Part shown: one piece after another, positions 54,901 to 64,000 of the stretch | Position numbering within the stretch: position 1 is the stretch's first letter | Layout: each line of letters opens with the position of its first letter | Assembly: GCA_020091685.1 (NCBI GenBank) | Contig: CM034606.1 | Location: 18,492,695-18,556,694, forward strand | Length of the DNA: 64,000 bases | From: Lutjanus erythropterus | Lineage: Eukaryota; Chordata; Actinopteri; Lutjaniformes; Lutjanidae | Direction: 5' to 3' | Program-made: the position numbers and the translations under genes | The notes under the pieces: model-generated | What the model was told of the DNA's origin: nothing | The model's input: only the letters and a program-made list of their open reading frames with translations | The model's database searches: none

Positions 54901-56286
54901 CATCTGATTGAACCAATTTAAATCCTAAAATTAATTGAATAACTGTCTGTAGAGTCCACAATCCCATATTTCTTTTTTTTTGTTGAAAGCAGTTGTTGCA
55001 GCTGTTGCGGGGATAAAAAATACTGAAGTATCACACCAGTGTTGATTTAAGTTGAATGCAGGCAGTTGTGTCAGCCATTATTGGTGGAAACTGGCTCTCT
55101 GTTCATTCCTGTGGTGACATGGCTGAAATATTTTTAGTACACGTCTGATATCTTTCTAATACATTTCACTTGTTCTGTTATATTATTAAGTAGAAGTATA
55201 AAAAACAGCTATATGAGAGTGTATTTTCTGTCTCGTAAGAAATCGTTGGCTGAGAAAAAATTGAGACCCTCTGGTTTAGGACACTTTTGCACACTTTGTT
55301 CTTTTCCAAGGCTCAAAACAAGAGAACAAATTTATTTGTGATGACATGACGCCATTAGGAGTTGCTAGGTTGACAGTTAAATGCCAAAATTACGGTTTGA
55401 TTGTTTTTTATGTGTTGGTACTTTTCTCAGTTACGAGATTATGAGCCATCCACTGACTTTGTCCTTTTACTCAATTTACTTACTCCAATTTTGCAGTAAC
55501 TGAATAAGCAACACTGTGATATTTTTTCCTCATCACATATGCTCTGAAAAAGGTTTATTTTATGCAGCAGTCCTTGTAGCTGTTGAATAACCTTTCTGCT
55601 GAGCATCTTTCATTAGATGACATTATCTGTACTGTACTTACTGAACTGTGTGTATTATTTAACACAGATTTCACCATGATTCCTAACTGTAAATACTTGA
55701 GAATCGTTTTTTAATGGTTTATTACAGATGTCCTGGTAAAGATCAGAGGCAGAAATAAAGGGTGTTCTGCAGGAGCTGCACCACTGTAGGACGTTTTGTT
55801 CCACCGAGTGCAGAGAAGCAGGGCTGGTTGCTTTTTTAGTCAGGATTGTGCTTTTGGAGTGTCAAAGACAAGGGGAGTGGAGGGCAGACTGGCACAGATA
55901 TATTTTTGCTCTCCCTAATGACACCAATACCATTTCATGGCTTACTGAGCAGATTGAATCACACTCACTCTTTGTAAGTCTCACTCTCTGCCCCTGTCTC
56001 TCTGTTTCTCTTTGCCCGCACACACACTTCATCACTCTCCCCTCACACAGACTATCACATGCACATTCATATGCTACTGTACGTTGACGTGTTAGACTCA
56101 CCCCACTGGATGTTGTTTAATTGCATTTGGGTCAGCAGTTTGCCGGTGCTGAAACCGAAGGACATGGAATTTGTCAGTTTACCCATTCAGCAGTCGCAGG
56201 GGGCGGCATGTGAGCTAACAGCTCTGCTGGAGTCAGGCCCATAAGGTTAGCTTTACACAAGCCTGTCAGACTGCACTGTCAATCAC
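54901..56286. other. Single-copy AT-rich non-coding sequence
   Basis: No recognised family or gene. Frames on opposite strands at 55848-56101 coincide and are shadows of each other. Confidence 0.5.
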
Positions 56287-56329
56287 CTCTCCTCTCTTTT
56301 CCTCTCCTCTCCTTTCCTCTCCTCTCCTC
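56287..56329 (+). repeat. (CCTCT)n-like pyrimidine repeat
   Basis: Imperfect CTCTC and CTTTC units: CCTCTCCTCTCTTTTCCTCT followed by the same text again. Confidence 0.9.
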
Positions 56330-56937
56330 GCATATTCTTCTTAAAAATGTACTACACTGCTGTTATTCCACTTAATAAAGCTTATGCGATTTATGCACTC
56401 TCAGTGAGAGGGCTCAGTATTTCTATGAGGACCTGGTGCAGTGATAAAGACTACATTGGCCTTGTGTTCTCTCCCCCATGCACACACACACGCACACTTG
56501 GTTCATCCCTTGTGCATCACGAGTGATAGAAATCTTGCCTTTCGTGACAGTGGAAAATCGTATGTGGCAGCCAGGACATACAATCTTCCCCAGCTGGTAT
56601 TTATAGTCCTCAGCAACTGGAACATTCTATGGAATAAGGAGTTCATTCATTCATCATGTGACGCTCAAGCTCCGTTCTGCTCATGGATGACCTGATTTCA
56701 CATCTCATGGTTAGATAGATGGCCTTTCCCATATTAATGCACTCGAGACAATAAAAACAAAAACATGGGCGCGCACAACATCGTGGGCCCACACACACAA
56801 ATATAACAGAGGAGGGAGCAACAGTAGTTTTAACAATATTTTGATCAAATATTGTACAACAATACAGTGAGCAGAGGAAAAAGACGCTTCATTTACTGTC
56901 ATAAATGACAAAGAAAAGCAACAAATCCTCACACTGA
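56330..56937. other. Single-copy non-coding sequence
   Basis: Short CA text near 56480 and 56790. Nothing else recognised. Confidence 0.5.
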
Positions 56938-57055
56938 AGAAGCTGCAACCAGCAAATGTTTGACATTTTTGCTTGAAAAATTTCTGAAATGATCAACTGA
57001 TTACCAAAATAGTTGCCATCTAATTTTCTTTTGATCATCAAATTGTTGCAGCTCT
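56938..57055. mobile_element. hAT-like AGAGCTGCAAC element, 118-bp deletion derivative
   Basis: The left end AAGAAGCTGCAACCAGCAAA and the right end CATCAAATTGTTGCAGCTCT are inverted termini of the family. CAACTGATTACCAAAATAGT near the right end is the usual inner block. Most of the interior has been lost. Confidence 0.7.
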
Positions 57056-60000
57056 AAATGGATAAAAAGCATAAATAAAACAGCAATGCAAAAACATGGG
57101 TCAGTTAAAAGGCAAAACAGAGCAGTGCAAGACTTAATTTCAACGTCAGTAGTAGGCAGAACTTTTTCGTACAATGTGTTGTCTGAGCAGAAATTGAAAG
57201 AGTTGTTGTTCAGGTCGGCCACACTGGAATGCAGAGTTAAAAGCTGGCTGGGATAGCTTTTGGGGTGACACAATATTCTCTTAATAAAGTAGATAGGGCA
57301 TAATGGCACACATTAATAAAGGGGATTTTCAGACAGTCTCTCCTTGAAGACATTCATAGTGTTGCACTCGGCTGTTTATATGGAAAGTGACAGAAATATT
57401 TGGATTAAGAATGAAAAAGGAGACTTGGAGAGAGAAGTTCAAACCCTGGCTGACCAATCATGGCATGAAGTGGGAGCGAGTGTCAGATTGTGGATTCCAC
57501 AAAGTTCACATCCAGCAGACACCGAGCAACGTTAGTGTTAATTGTTAAGTAATGTCCGATATTTACTCTCTTTTAGCTCCATTTTTGGTCTCCACCAGTT
57601 ACTGAGGGAAATCCAAGTTGAGCAACAGAATTTTTTTTTTTAATGAGGTTTTTACGTCATTCTGTAGCTTCTCAGTCGTGTTCTTTTTGTATAAAAACCT
57701 GCACAAATTTCTGTCAAAGTATGCATGTTTTGGCACCAAAATGCTTTTTTCCCAAGCCCTTCTAAAAGCGTTTTCCCAAATGATCACATGGAGGGAGGGG
57801 AGGGCATCAGCACCGTAACCTATGTCAAAGGTTTTTGCTAACAAAACAAACTTTCCATTTTAAAAATCCAGCAAAGAATCCATCATCCTTTAATACCATC
57901 AGGCTTTTGACTGTTAGACAAGACAAGAAACTTGAAGACATTATGTAAGACTAGAAATCTTATAGATTAATAGATTTATTGATGGCGAAAATAATTGTTA
58001 GATGCTGTCATGATATCTTGTGTGTGCAACTTAAATTGTCTATGTGGGTTAACTATCTTGTAAAAGCAACGATCAACTCCAAAATATTCTCATGTTACTC
58101 CTATCAATGTATTTAGTTCCAAATATTGCAATATTGAAGTAATACGATGTTGCCGAACCTTAAATCTGCAGTATTGGCTAAACGCGAGAGGGCACCTCTG
58201 TGCTCACTCAGTGCATGCTGCTCTTTTTTTGATCTCACACATTGAGTGGTGAAATAATCGGCTGCTCCCGGGGGTATCTGATGGCACATACCTGCAATAC
58301 TCCACAACTGAAGCTCCATATTTATAGACAGCAACAGAGCAGCTCACATATCCCCACATCACAGCTGTTTGCATTGCAGTGTTGGGTGTCACATATCTGC
58401 CCGCTGCTCCTGTGGTTGTCACATTAAAACAGAAGATAAACAAACAGCAACATTTAGAGTTTATTTTTTCTACCCCTGGGACAAGTCATTTCAAATTTTT
58501 ATAGAGGCTGGCGGTTATGATGCCGTGTGTAAAGGGGTTGAGTTTTATAAAGGCCGGAGGGAGCGATATGACCAATGGCTGGCTTTGCTGCGAGGGAAAA
58601 AAGGAGAGGGAGGAGAGATTAGTGGAGGAGAGGATTAGCAAATAATGCAAAGAACAAAACAAGGCAGACAGACGCAGATATGATGTTGGAAGTAAAAAAT
58701 GAAGAAGAAGAGGGCAGAGTGGAGAAAATAAAGGCAATGAGAGCAAAAAAGGGACTGTCTGGCTATGGGAGTTTGCCACTAAAGATAATAGTGTGTGTGA
58801 GAGGGCCGGTGGCTTTTTACAGACACACTGAGAGCAGAGATTGTGGGAGGGAGCGGGAGAGGGAGGCCAGCACAGCTGAGTGGTGTTGATTGGCCTGTTT
58901 GAAAACACATGAACTGCAGACAGAGAGGGAGAGAAGCTCTGTGCGCTGGGAGAAAGTGTCGCTCTGTGCCGTGCCACGCTGCAGCCCAAACCACATTAGA
59001 GCAAATGAATCCATTCCACCTCCTGTTATGGCAGCTCCCGCACGGGGCCCCAGGAAGGAGAGGGAGGGAGGAGGGAGGATGGAGGGAGGGATAGTGGCAG
59101 GAGGGTTGAGATATGAGGGACGGGGAGAGGAAAATGATAGAACGGAAAATGGAAGGTGGTGGAAAGGAGTCGCATGCTGGGTGGCTCTAATGATGTCTGA
59201 GGGCTATAGAAAAAAGAAGCAAAAAGCACATAGCAGTGAGAGCTGTGGCCATGTAACTGTGGACAAGGAGGAGGAGGGGAGATGATCCCCCACTGTGTCC
59301 AGAGAACAGGACTTATAGTTATGCTCTCCTTTTCCAGACTGTTGCTGAATAATGAAGATGATCTCTGGCCAGACTTCGCTGGGTTGCAGCTTTTATATTG
59401 TCAAGCACTGCCCTCTACACTTAACATGCAGGAGAGATGGAAGATTAAGCACTAAAACACCACCAAAGATGATATTTGCCAGAGTATTACATGCAAACCC
59501 ATGACTATTTAACTTAAACTGAAGATCGTTTATGCACGTAATATAATCCTTCCCCCCAGGGATTCTGAAACCCAGTCAAACCACAGCATAACTAAGAAAA
59601 AAATAGAGTTTTAAGAAAACACATCAGTATGTTAACCTTGAGATACAGTGCTGTCGTGTGGCTGGAGGACTTGATGATAATTTGATATCATTTATCAACT
59701 TTCAACAGGATCATGTTCTGATCTTCAGCTCGAGACCCAGAAGAGACCCAGATTTACAAAAATAGTATGTATAATTATAGACTCATAAAAACACAATAAA
59801 ACCATGAATTTAAAATGCATGTTAAATGTATTTATTTTATCCTAAAAGTACATCACAGCTGTTGTCAAATTTGTTGAGTGTAATGTTAATTTTCTCACCA
59901 CTTCATGACAAACTTGCACTGTCCTCTGAAACGCTACAGGGCTTTTAATTTGAAATGGATACAGGAAATGTTGAGCTTGTATCAATAGCACGCAGTAACT

Positions 60001-60423
60001 GTAACAGGTCAAACTGCAGTGAATCAAAATGAGTCTTTGTAGACGTTATTGACTTTATTTTACACCTATGAAGAGTTTGTTAATATGAATTAATCATTGC
60101 ACTTATTTGCTGCTTCACATCCCAGTCTGTCAAAAGGCAAGAAAATGCAAGATTCTTTTAACCTCACAGATCATTTGCACAGCCTAATACTGAATAAATC
60201 CTCAAAAAGACATTTCTCAACATGTCTTCTGTGACTGCTTTAGACTGATGCTATCAAGAATGTGTTTTAGATTACCTGTGTGTAAAACAAACAGAAGGAA
60301 GTTTATTCCAGAAGCCATTAGACCTGTGATAAGCTGCAGTAGTTTACCTTGTGTATAGTTTGATAAATGCGCTTTTGACACTTTTTGACATAATGTGCAT
60401 TTGTTTTGATGTTGTTGGCCAGT
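57056..60423. other. Single-copy sequence with purine-rich stretches
   Basis: The stretches 58590-58640, 58840-58870 and 59055-59150 are purine-rich and produce Lys/Glu/Arg-rich frames on the plus strand and Ser/Pro/Leu-rich frames on the minus strand (58486-58989, 167 codons; 58890-59285, 131 codons). They contradict each other and carry no domains. TTTTCCAG at about 59338 precedes an open 38-codon frame (LLLNNEDDLWPDFAG..) without a donor. TAGATTAATAGATTTATTGA near 57965 is a possible hAT-like scrap. Confidence 0.4.
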
Positions 60424-60545
60424 AGGGCTGCCAGATATAATTAAAAAAAACAGATTGCGATTATTTTGACATATATTGCCATTGCAATATGATTTGCAGT
60501 TCGTAGGAATGATCATTTTTGCATCACGATGTTCATCTCATCACT
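60424..60545 (+). mobile_element. AGGGCTGC..GATAT element, left-end fragment
   Basis: AGGGCTGCCAGATATAATTA followed by ACAGATTGCGATTATTTTGA and GCCATTGCAATATGATTTGC is the left end of a frequent fish hAT-like repeat (AGGGCTGCACGATAT..TTGCGAT). The right end is not identified. Confidence 0.55.
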
Positions 60546-61698
60546 GAAAAACTAACTACTAAACCAAACTATTGGGTCTGTGCCAAACAAACATGTTTTC
60601 TTGCATCTGAAGAACAACATCTGTAAGCCAGGATATCTCTAAAGCACTACAGTACAAAAATCAGGTGACAGAAACATTAAAAGAAAAATAAGTGCAAGTG
60701 AGATAAAAGTAGAAAAGAGGCTGTGTGTAAATGAGACCAAGTAAGCAGATAAATGGCGGTGTGTACATATACATTCTGTCCTCAAGTACTGTGTTCTGAT
60801 TAATTGAATTGATGGAACTGAATTAATGTTTGATGATGTTGTAAGTAATTTTGTATACATTCACAAAGTCCTGGAAAATATCCAGATTATTCTGCTGACA
60901 CTAACTCCTAGTCATGCTCCTGACGTCCTCCTATACAATGCACAGTACTGGAGTGCAGTATGAGCTCCTGTGCATGCGCTCCCATGCAACCCCCACTGAC
61001 TGATCACACTCACAAAGCAAGCTGCACTTGACAAAGGTGGTAGTCATTTGTCTGAAATGAGAAATCACTCATGCTATGAGTGATCGTGTGTGTGCGTGTG
61101 TGTTTGAATAAGTGTGTATGTGTGCTGCTGATAATGAAGAGATAATTTCAACACTCTCTCTTCCTCTCCGTCTCTTTTCCCCTCTGAGCCCAGCCCTTCT
61201 TGCCCCCTTCCTGCCATACTCCAGTGCTTTTCATATTACTTTGCTTTTGTTTCTGAGCACTTATTTCTTGCCCCACTTCCCCCAGCTTGTTTTTGCTCAG
61301 GAAAGAGAGAAGGAGGGGAAACAAAAAAAGTGAGAATGTGTGTGTTTTTGAGACGAGCGAGAGAAAGAAACAGAAGCTTCCTCGGATGTTGGTATTATTT
61401 GTGGTTTGTTACTCCGCTCTGATTCATAGCAGCATCCTCCCACTGCTGTTTAAAGGGAGGTTGTAATATGCACAGCATAATTGGATGTGTAATCCTTTGC
61501 TTTGCTCCTCTGGTAAGCAGTGCTGAGTGGAGCTGATTAAGATGTTTGGAAGACAATAAAGATTAAGCGGGCCCGTCTTCAGTGTGTGCATGCTCAAATA
61601 GCTCCAGCAGTAGCCCAAAAAGTTGAAAACAGAAAATAGAAATCTGGAGAAAAGGAGAGAAATCACACACTTCTACTAGTTGTTTTTCCAGCCCAGCT
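60546..61698. other. Single-copy non-coding sequence
   Basis: GT-rich text at 61087-61105 and CT-rich text at 61150-61190 precede weak acceptor-like CAG sites at 61195 and 61286, with no good donor. Nothing else recognised. Confidence 0.5.
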
Positions 61699-62332
61699 GC
61701 ACTTTTAGAAATAAGGGTTGCCAAACAGCTCTTCCTGAAGGGCTGAAGTTCTATGCAGAACTATTTGCATCAGAGGAACCGCTTTTTGGAAAAAAAAAAA
61801 AAAAAAAGGTTTGTCAAGGGTTCTTTATAAGACTACAGGTTCTGTGAAGAATTGTTTTTGGAAGAAAAAGTTCTTTAAGAATAGTTAAATGCATGGATGT
61901 TAAAAGCTCCTCGCCATCAAATGTTCATCCATGTTTCAAATGGTAGTTTGTTAATTTTGCTAAAATGAAAATGCTACTTTTAGTTAGCGGTTGTATTGCG
62001 TCTGTTTAGAATATAGAGCTCTTAAAAGACAAGAGCGTTACAGGTGAGACGCTTAGAATATAAAAGGGTTCTCACAACATTCCCCTGGGTTTGGATTCAA
62101 GATGAAAACTTTGGAATATAAAAGGGATTTCAGTAGAAGCCCTGGCGTGAGTTCTTGTTGGCACCTTTACAAGGTGGAAACAGTTAAGAGTAGAGATCCC
62201 ATAAAGGGTTCTGGTTGGAACCAGTACACCATAGATGAGTTCTTTGTAGAACCTCTCACAGGAATATTTATAAAAAGTCGTACCAGGAATCAAAAAGGAT
62301 TCTCCTTTGGGGACAAGTCAAAGAACCCTGCG
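61699..62332. mobile_element. GGTTCT/AGAACC-rich element, copy 2
   Basis: The left end GCACTTTTAGAAATAAGGGT matches the terminus of copy 1 (ACACTTGTAGAAATAAAGGT). The interior has repeated words GGGTTCTTTATAAGACTAC, AAGTTCTTTAAGAA, AAAGGGTTCT and TAGAACCTCT. The right part CCTTTGGGGACAAGTCAAAG and AACCCT corresponds to the inner right block, while the terminal AGAGTG appears lost. A poly(A) run lies inside. Confidence 0.7.
61790..61807 (+). repeat. Poly(A) tract, 18 bases
   Basis: An uninterrupted A run inside the GGTTCT-rich element. Confidence 0.95.
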
Positions 62333-64000
62333 TGTAATCAGCCAATCTGTGGGAAAAAAATCGAGGCAAAACATTTTACTACTTGTTTCTCTTCCTGTGA
62401 TGATCTGACAGATTGTTTTATTTTGATAGTAAACAGGGAGGAGTCAGGATGTGGGGCAGGAGGAGGATTCATGGAGCCATGTTTCCACTGAAGCATCGTC
62501 TGTTATGCAACACATTTTTCCTTTAAACAGGGGATGTGGTCTCCAGCTTGGACAGTTAGACAGTCAGGTGGATTGACTTCTTATCTAAGTAACAACGCCA
62601 CAGACTGGACACAGCCTGGCCAGGCAGTTGTTATTGCCACCTCACTCATTTTCCCTTCAGAACCTGAGGGCTCGTCTTTTCATCGACTTGACAAAAGCAC
62701 TGCCCGCTTGTGGGAGGAGGAGGGGGGAAAAAAAAGCAGAGATTATTGGGTAGAGGAGGCAGATTTCTCAACCCTCCTCCTCCTCCCTCTTTGGTCCAGG
62801 CTTCGGATGTGTTGGGACAGCAGGAAGGGGAGCTGGAGGAGAAACAGTTAATCAATAGCCACAAGGTCAGACGGCCAGCGCTGGGCTGGAGTGTGCCCTG
62901 TTAGCGGTCCGTGGAGCTGCCTGGCTGCTGAAGGGGATTTGTAGCACTTGTCAGGGCTTAAAGGAGCCCTCTCTGGACCACTTGCTCCGGGTGTAGTGTA
63001 TGAAAGAGACACGCTGGTTAGCAGCAGGAGAGGGAGACATCTGCTGGACGCCGGGAGACACAGCACAGCAAAATGAGGCCACCCAAAGTTATGGTCACAT
63101 TATGCACTGCGGTTGGAGTGGCTTTGTGCCCTGCAGAGCTAGTTTTTAGGGACTTTTCACAGACAGTCAGCAGCCACAGCAGCATCATGTCCATGGCCGC
63201 CCACCGTTTGACCACATTTGCTCCAGAATTCCCCCCTTTACTCATCCAGCCAGCGATGTATCCGCTCATGTTTAAGACTTTGTGCAAGTGCACTCCAGGT
63301 AATTCTACTCTGGTAATGCTTAAGCTCCGAGGATTAGTAATACACTCTTATTCTCAAGGTGTTCCTTTGAAGTTTTACCTTTACGCTTAATCAAAGTGAA
63401 GAATTCAAGCTTTTGTGTTTACATGCTCTTAAGTGTGTGTGTGTAAGAGAGAAAGAGACAGAAAAGAGTGTGCATACTTGCAATACTCTTTCTAAGATAA
63501 GCCCACCAGACTGAGCATAAACTCCCTGGCTGAGCACTATGCTTCCATCGTATTCGCTCTGTTTGTCACAGCGGGGGATCTTGGGGGACCCTTTATCAGT
63601 ACTGAGCAGCTTTCTAGAGCCCTGCCCCCCTCCTCTCCCACCTGTGGTTTCTCAGTTCGCCTTTTGTGTGGAGGAATGTGAGGCGGACCAACACTGATGG
63701 AGATAAACACAGAGGGATGGTGAAGGGACGGAGGCCTCGCCGGCAAAACCAGCACGATGCCTATTAATCCAGCCTCGGCCTGTTTCTCCGAGATGGTCAG
63801 AGAAAGGAGCACAGGGGCTGAAATTGTTCCTGTTGTCGCTGCTCACTGTTGGATCCGAACAAGATATACACAGAAAGAAAGAGAGAACCTTATCAGCTGT
63901 TAGATGTGGGCATAAATTTGATGTCTATGCCACAGTGATAACCTTGACTGCGAGGTGTGCTTCTTTTAAAGAGAGATAACAGATGATGTCCGTTCTCGAT
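62333..64000. other. GC-richer single-copy end of the window
   Basis: No repeats recognised. Overlapping frames on both strands from 62534 to 63846. The best of them (63073-63298) is listed separately. The stretch 62700-62860 is purine/pyrimidine-rich and gives Gly/Pro-rich artefact frames. Confidence 0.45.
63073..63298 (+). other. Candidate start exon with signal-peptide-like N-terminus
   Basis: An ATG in a good context (AGCAAAATGAGG) opens a frame beginning MRPPKVMVTLCTAVGVALC, a short basic start followed by a hydrophobic stretch, as in a signal peptide. The frame continues (AELVFRDFSQTV.. to LCKCTPG, 75 residues) to CTCCAG/GTAATT, a fair donor after 63298. The plain frame would run on to 63390. 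A minus-strand frame of 91 codons covers the same DNA, so compositional bias is a possible cause. No family is recognised. Confidence 0.2.

Noticed and set aside
58486..59285. Large overlapping frames (167 codons minus, 131 codons plus)
   Set aside because: They occupy the same purine-biased DNA on opposite strands and have low-complexity composition.
1..64000. Bacterial or phage defence system, biosynthetic cluster or endogenous virus
   Set aside because: No dense coding, no ribosome-binding sites, and no reverse transcriptase, integrase, capsid or nuclease motifs in any frame. All signals point to vertebrate non-coding DNA.

Overview
This window reads as nuclear DNA of a bony fish, probably a spiny-rayed (acanthomorph) teleost. 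It is moderately AT-rich and has no bacterial-style gene packing. It is full of CA/GT microsatellites and carries many degenerate interspersed repeats that I recognise as families common in teleost genomes: foldback elements with TTAAAGG ends, hAT-like AGAGCTGCAAC and CAGGGGTCAGCAA elements, a GGTTCT/AGAACC element, a Rex1-like LINE tail and tRNA-like SINE remnants. Family assignments rest on remembered sequence patterns and on copies compared inside the window, not on a database search.

I find no protein-coding gene that can be called with confidence. The open frames are short, overlap on both strands, and mostly fall in microsatellites, purine tracts or transposon copies. A few segments have good splice signals and could be exons of a gene that spans or borders the window (plus strand 1278-1325, 7740-7856, 26092-26168, 36633-36816, 53063-53157, 63073-63298; minus strand 44836-44946, 15756-15869). 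They do not join into one consistent reading frame or one strand, so they are listed only as candidates. The simplest reading is intergenic DNA or a very long intron.

Layout: 1-9.3 kb is mostly single-copy with a LINE tail, a TIR element near 2.0-2.6 kb, and the first foldback copies (4.4 and 8.4 kb). 9-21 kb has GT/CA tracts, degenerate TATCG-type elements (12.3-13.1 kb), a single-copy GC-richer block (13.2-13.7 kb), SINE remnants, a minisatellite (19 kb) and a GGTTCT element (20.3-21.0 kb). 21-33 kb holds AGG/AG tracts and three nested insertions: a foldback inside an older element (23.8-25.0 kb), a hAT element with an 8-bp target duplication inside another repeat (28.9-29.7 kb), and a common teleost element inside a TTAA-ended element (31.0-32.1 kb). 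33-48 kb is AT-rich with many hAT-like fragments. 48-64 kb has a long polypurine tract (51.2-51.5 kb), another large foldback (53.2-53.9 kb), a second GGTTCT element (61.7-62.3 kb) and a GC-richer end.

The most informative result is the transposon stratigraphy. One foldback family occurs both as a 318-bp monomer and as roughly 730-790-bp tail-to-tail inverted dimers. One dimer sits in a datable host element and shows a TTAA target site. Several GC-balanced single-copy blocks look like candidate conserved non-coding elements, but that needs cross-species alignment.
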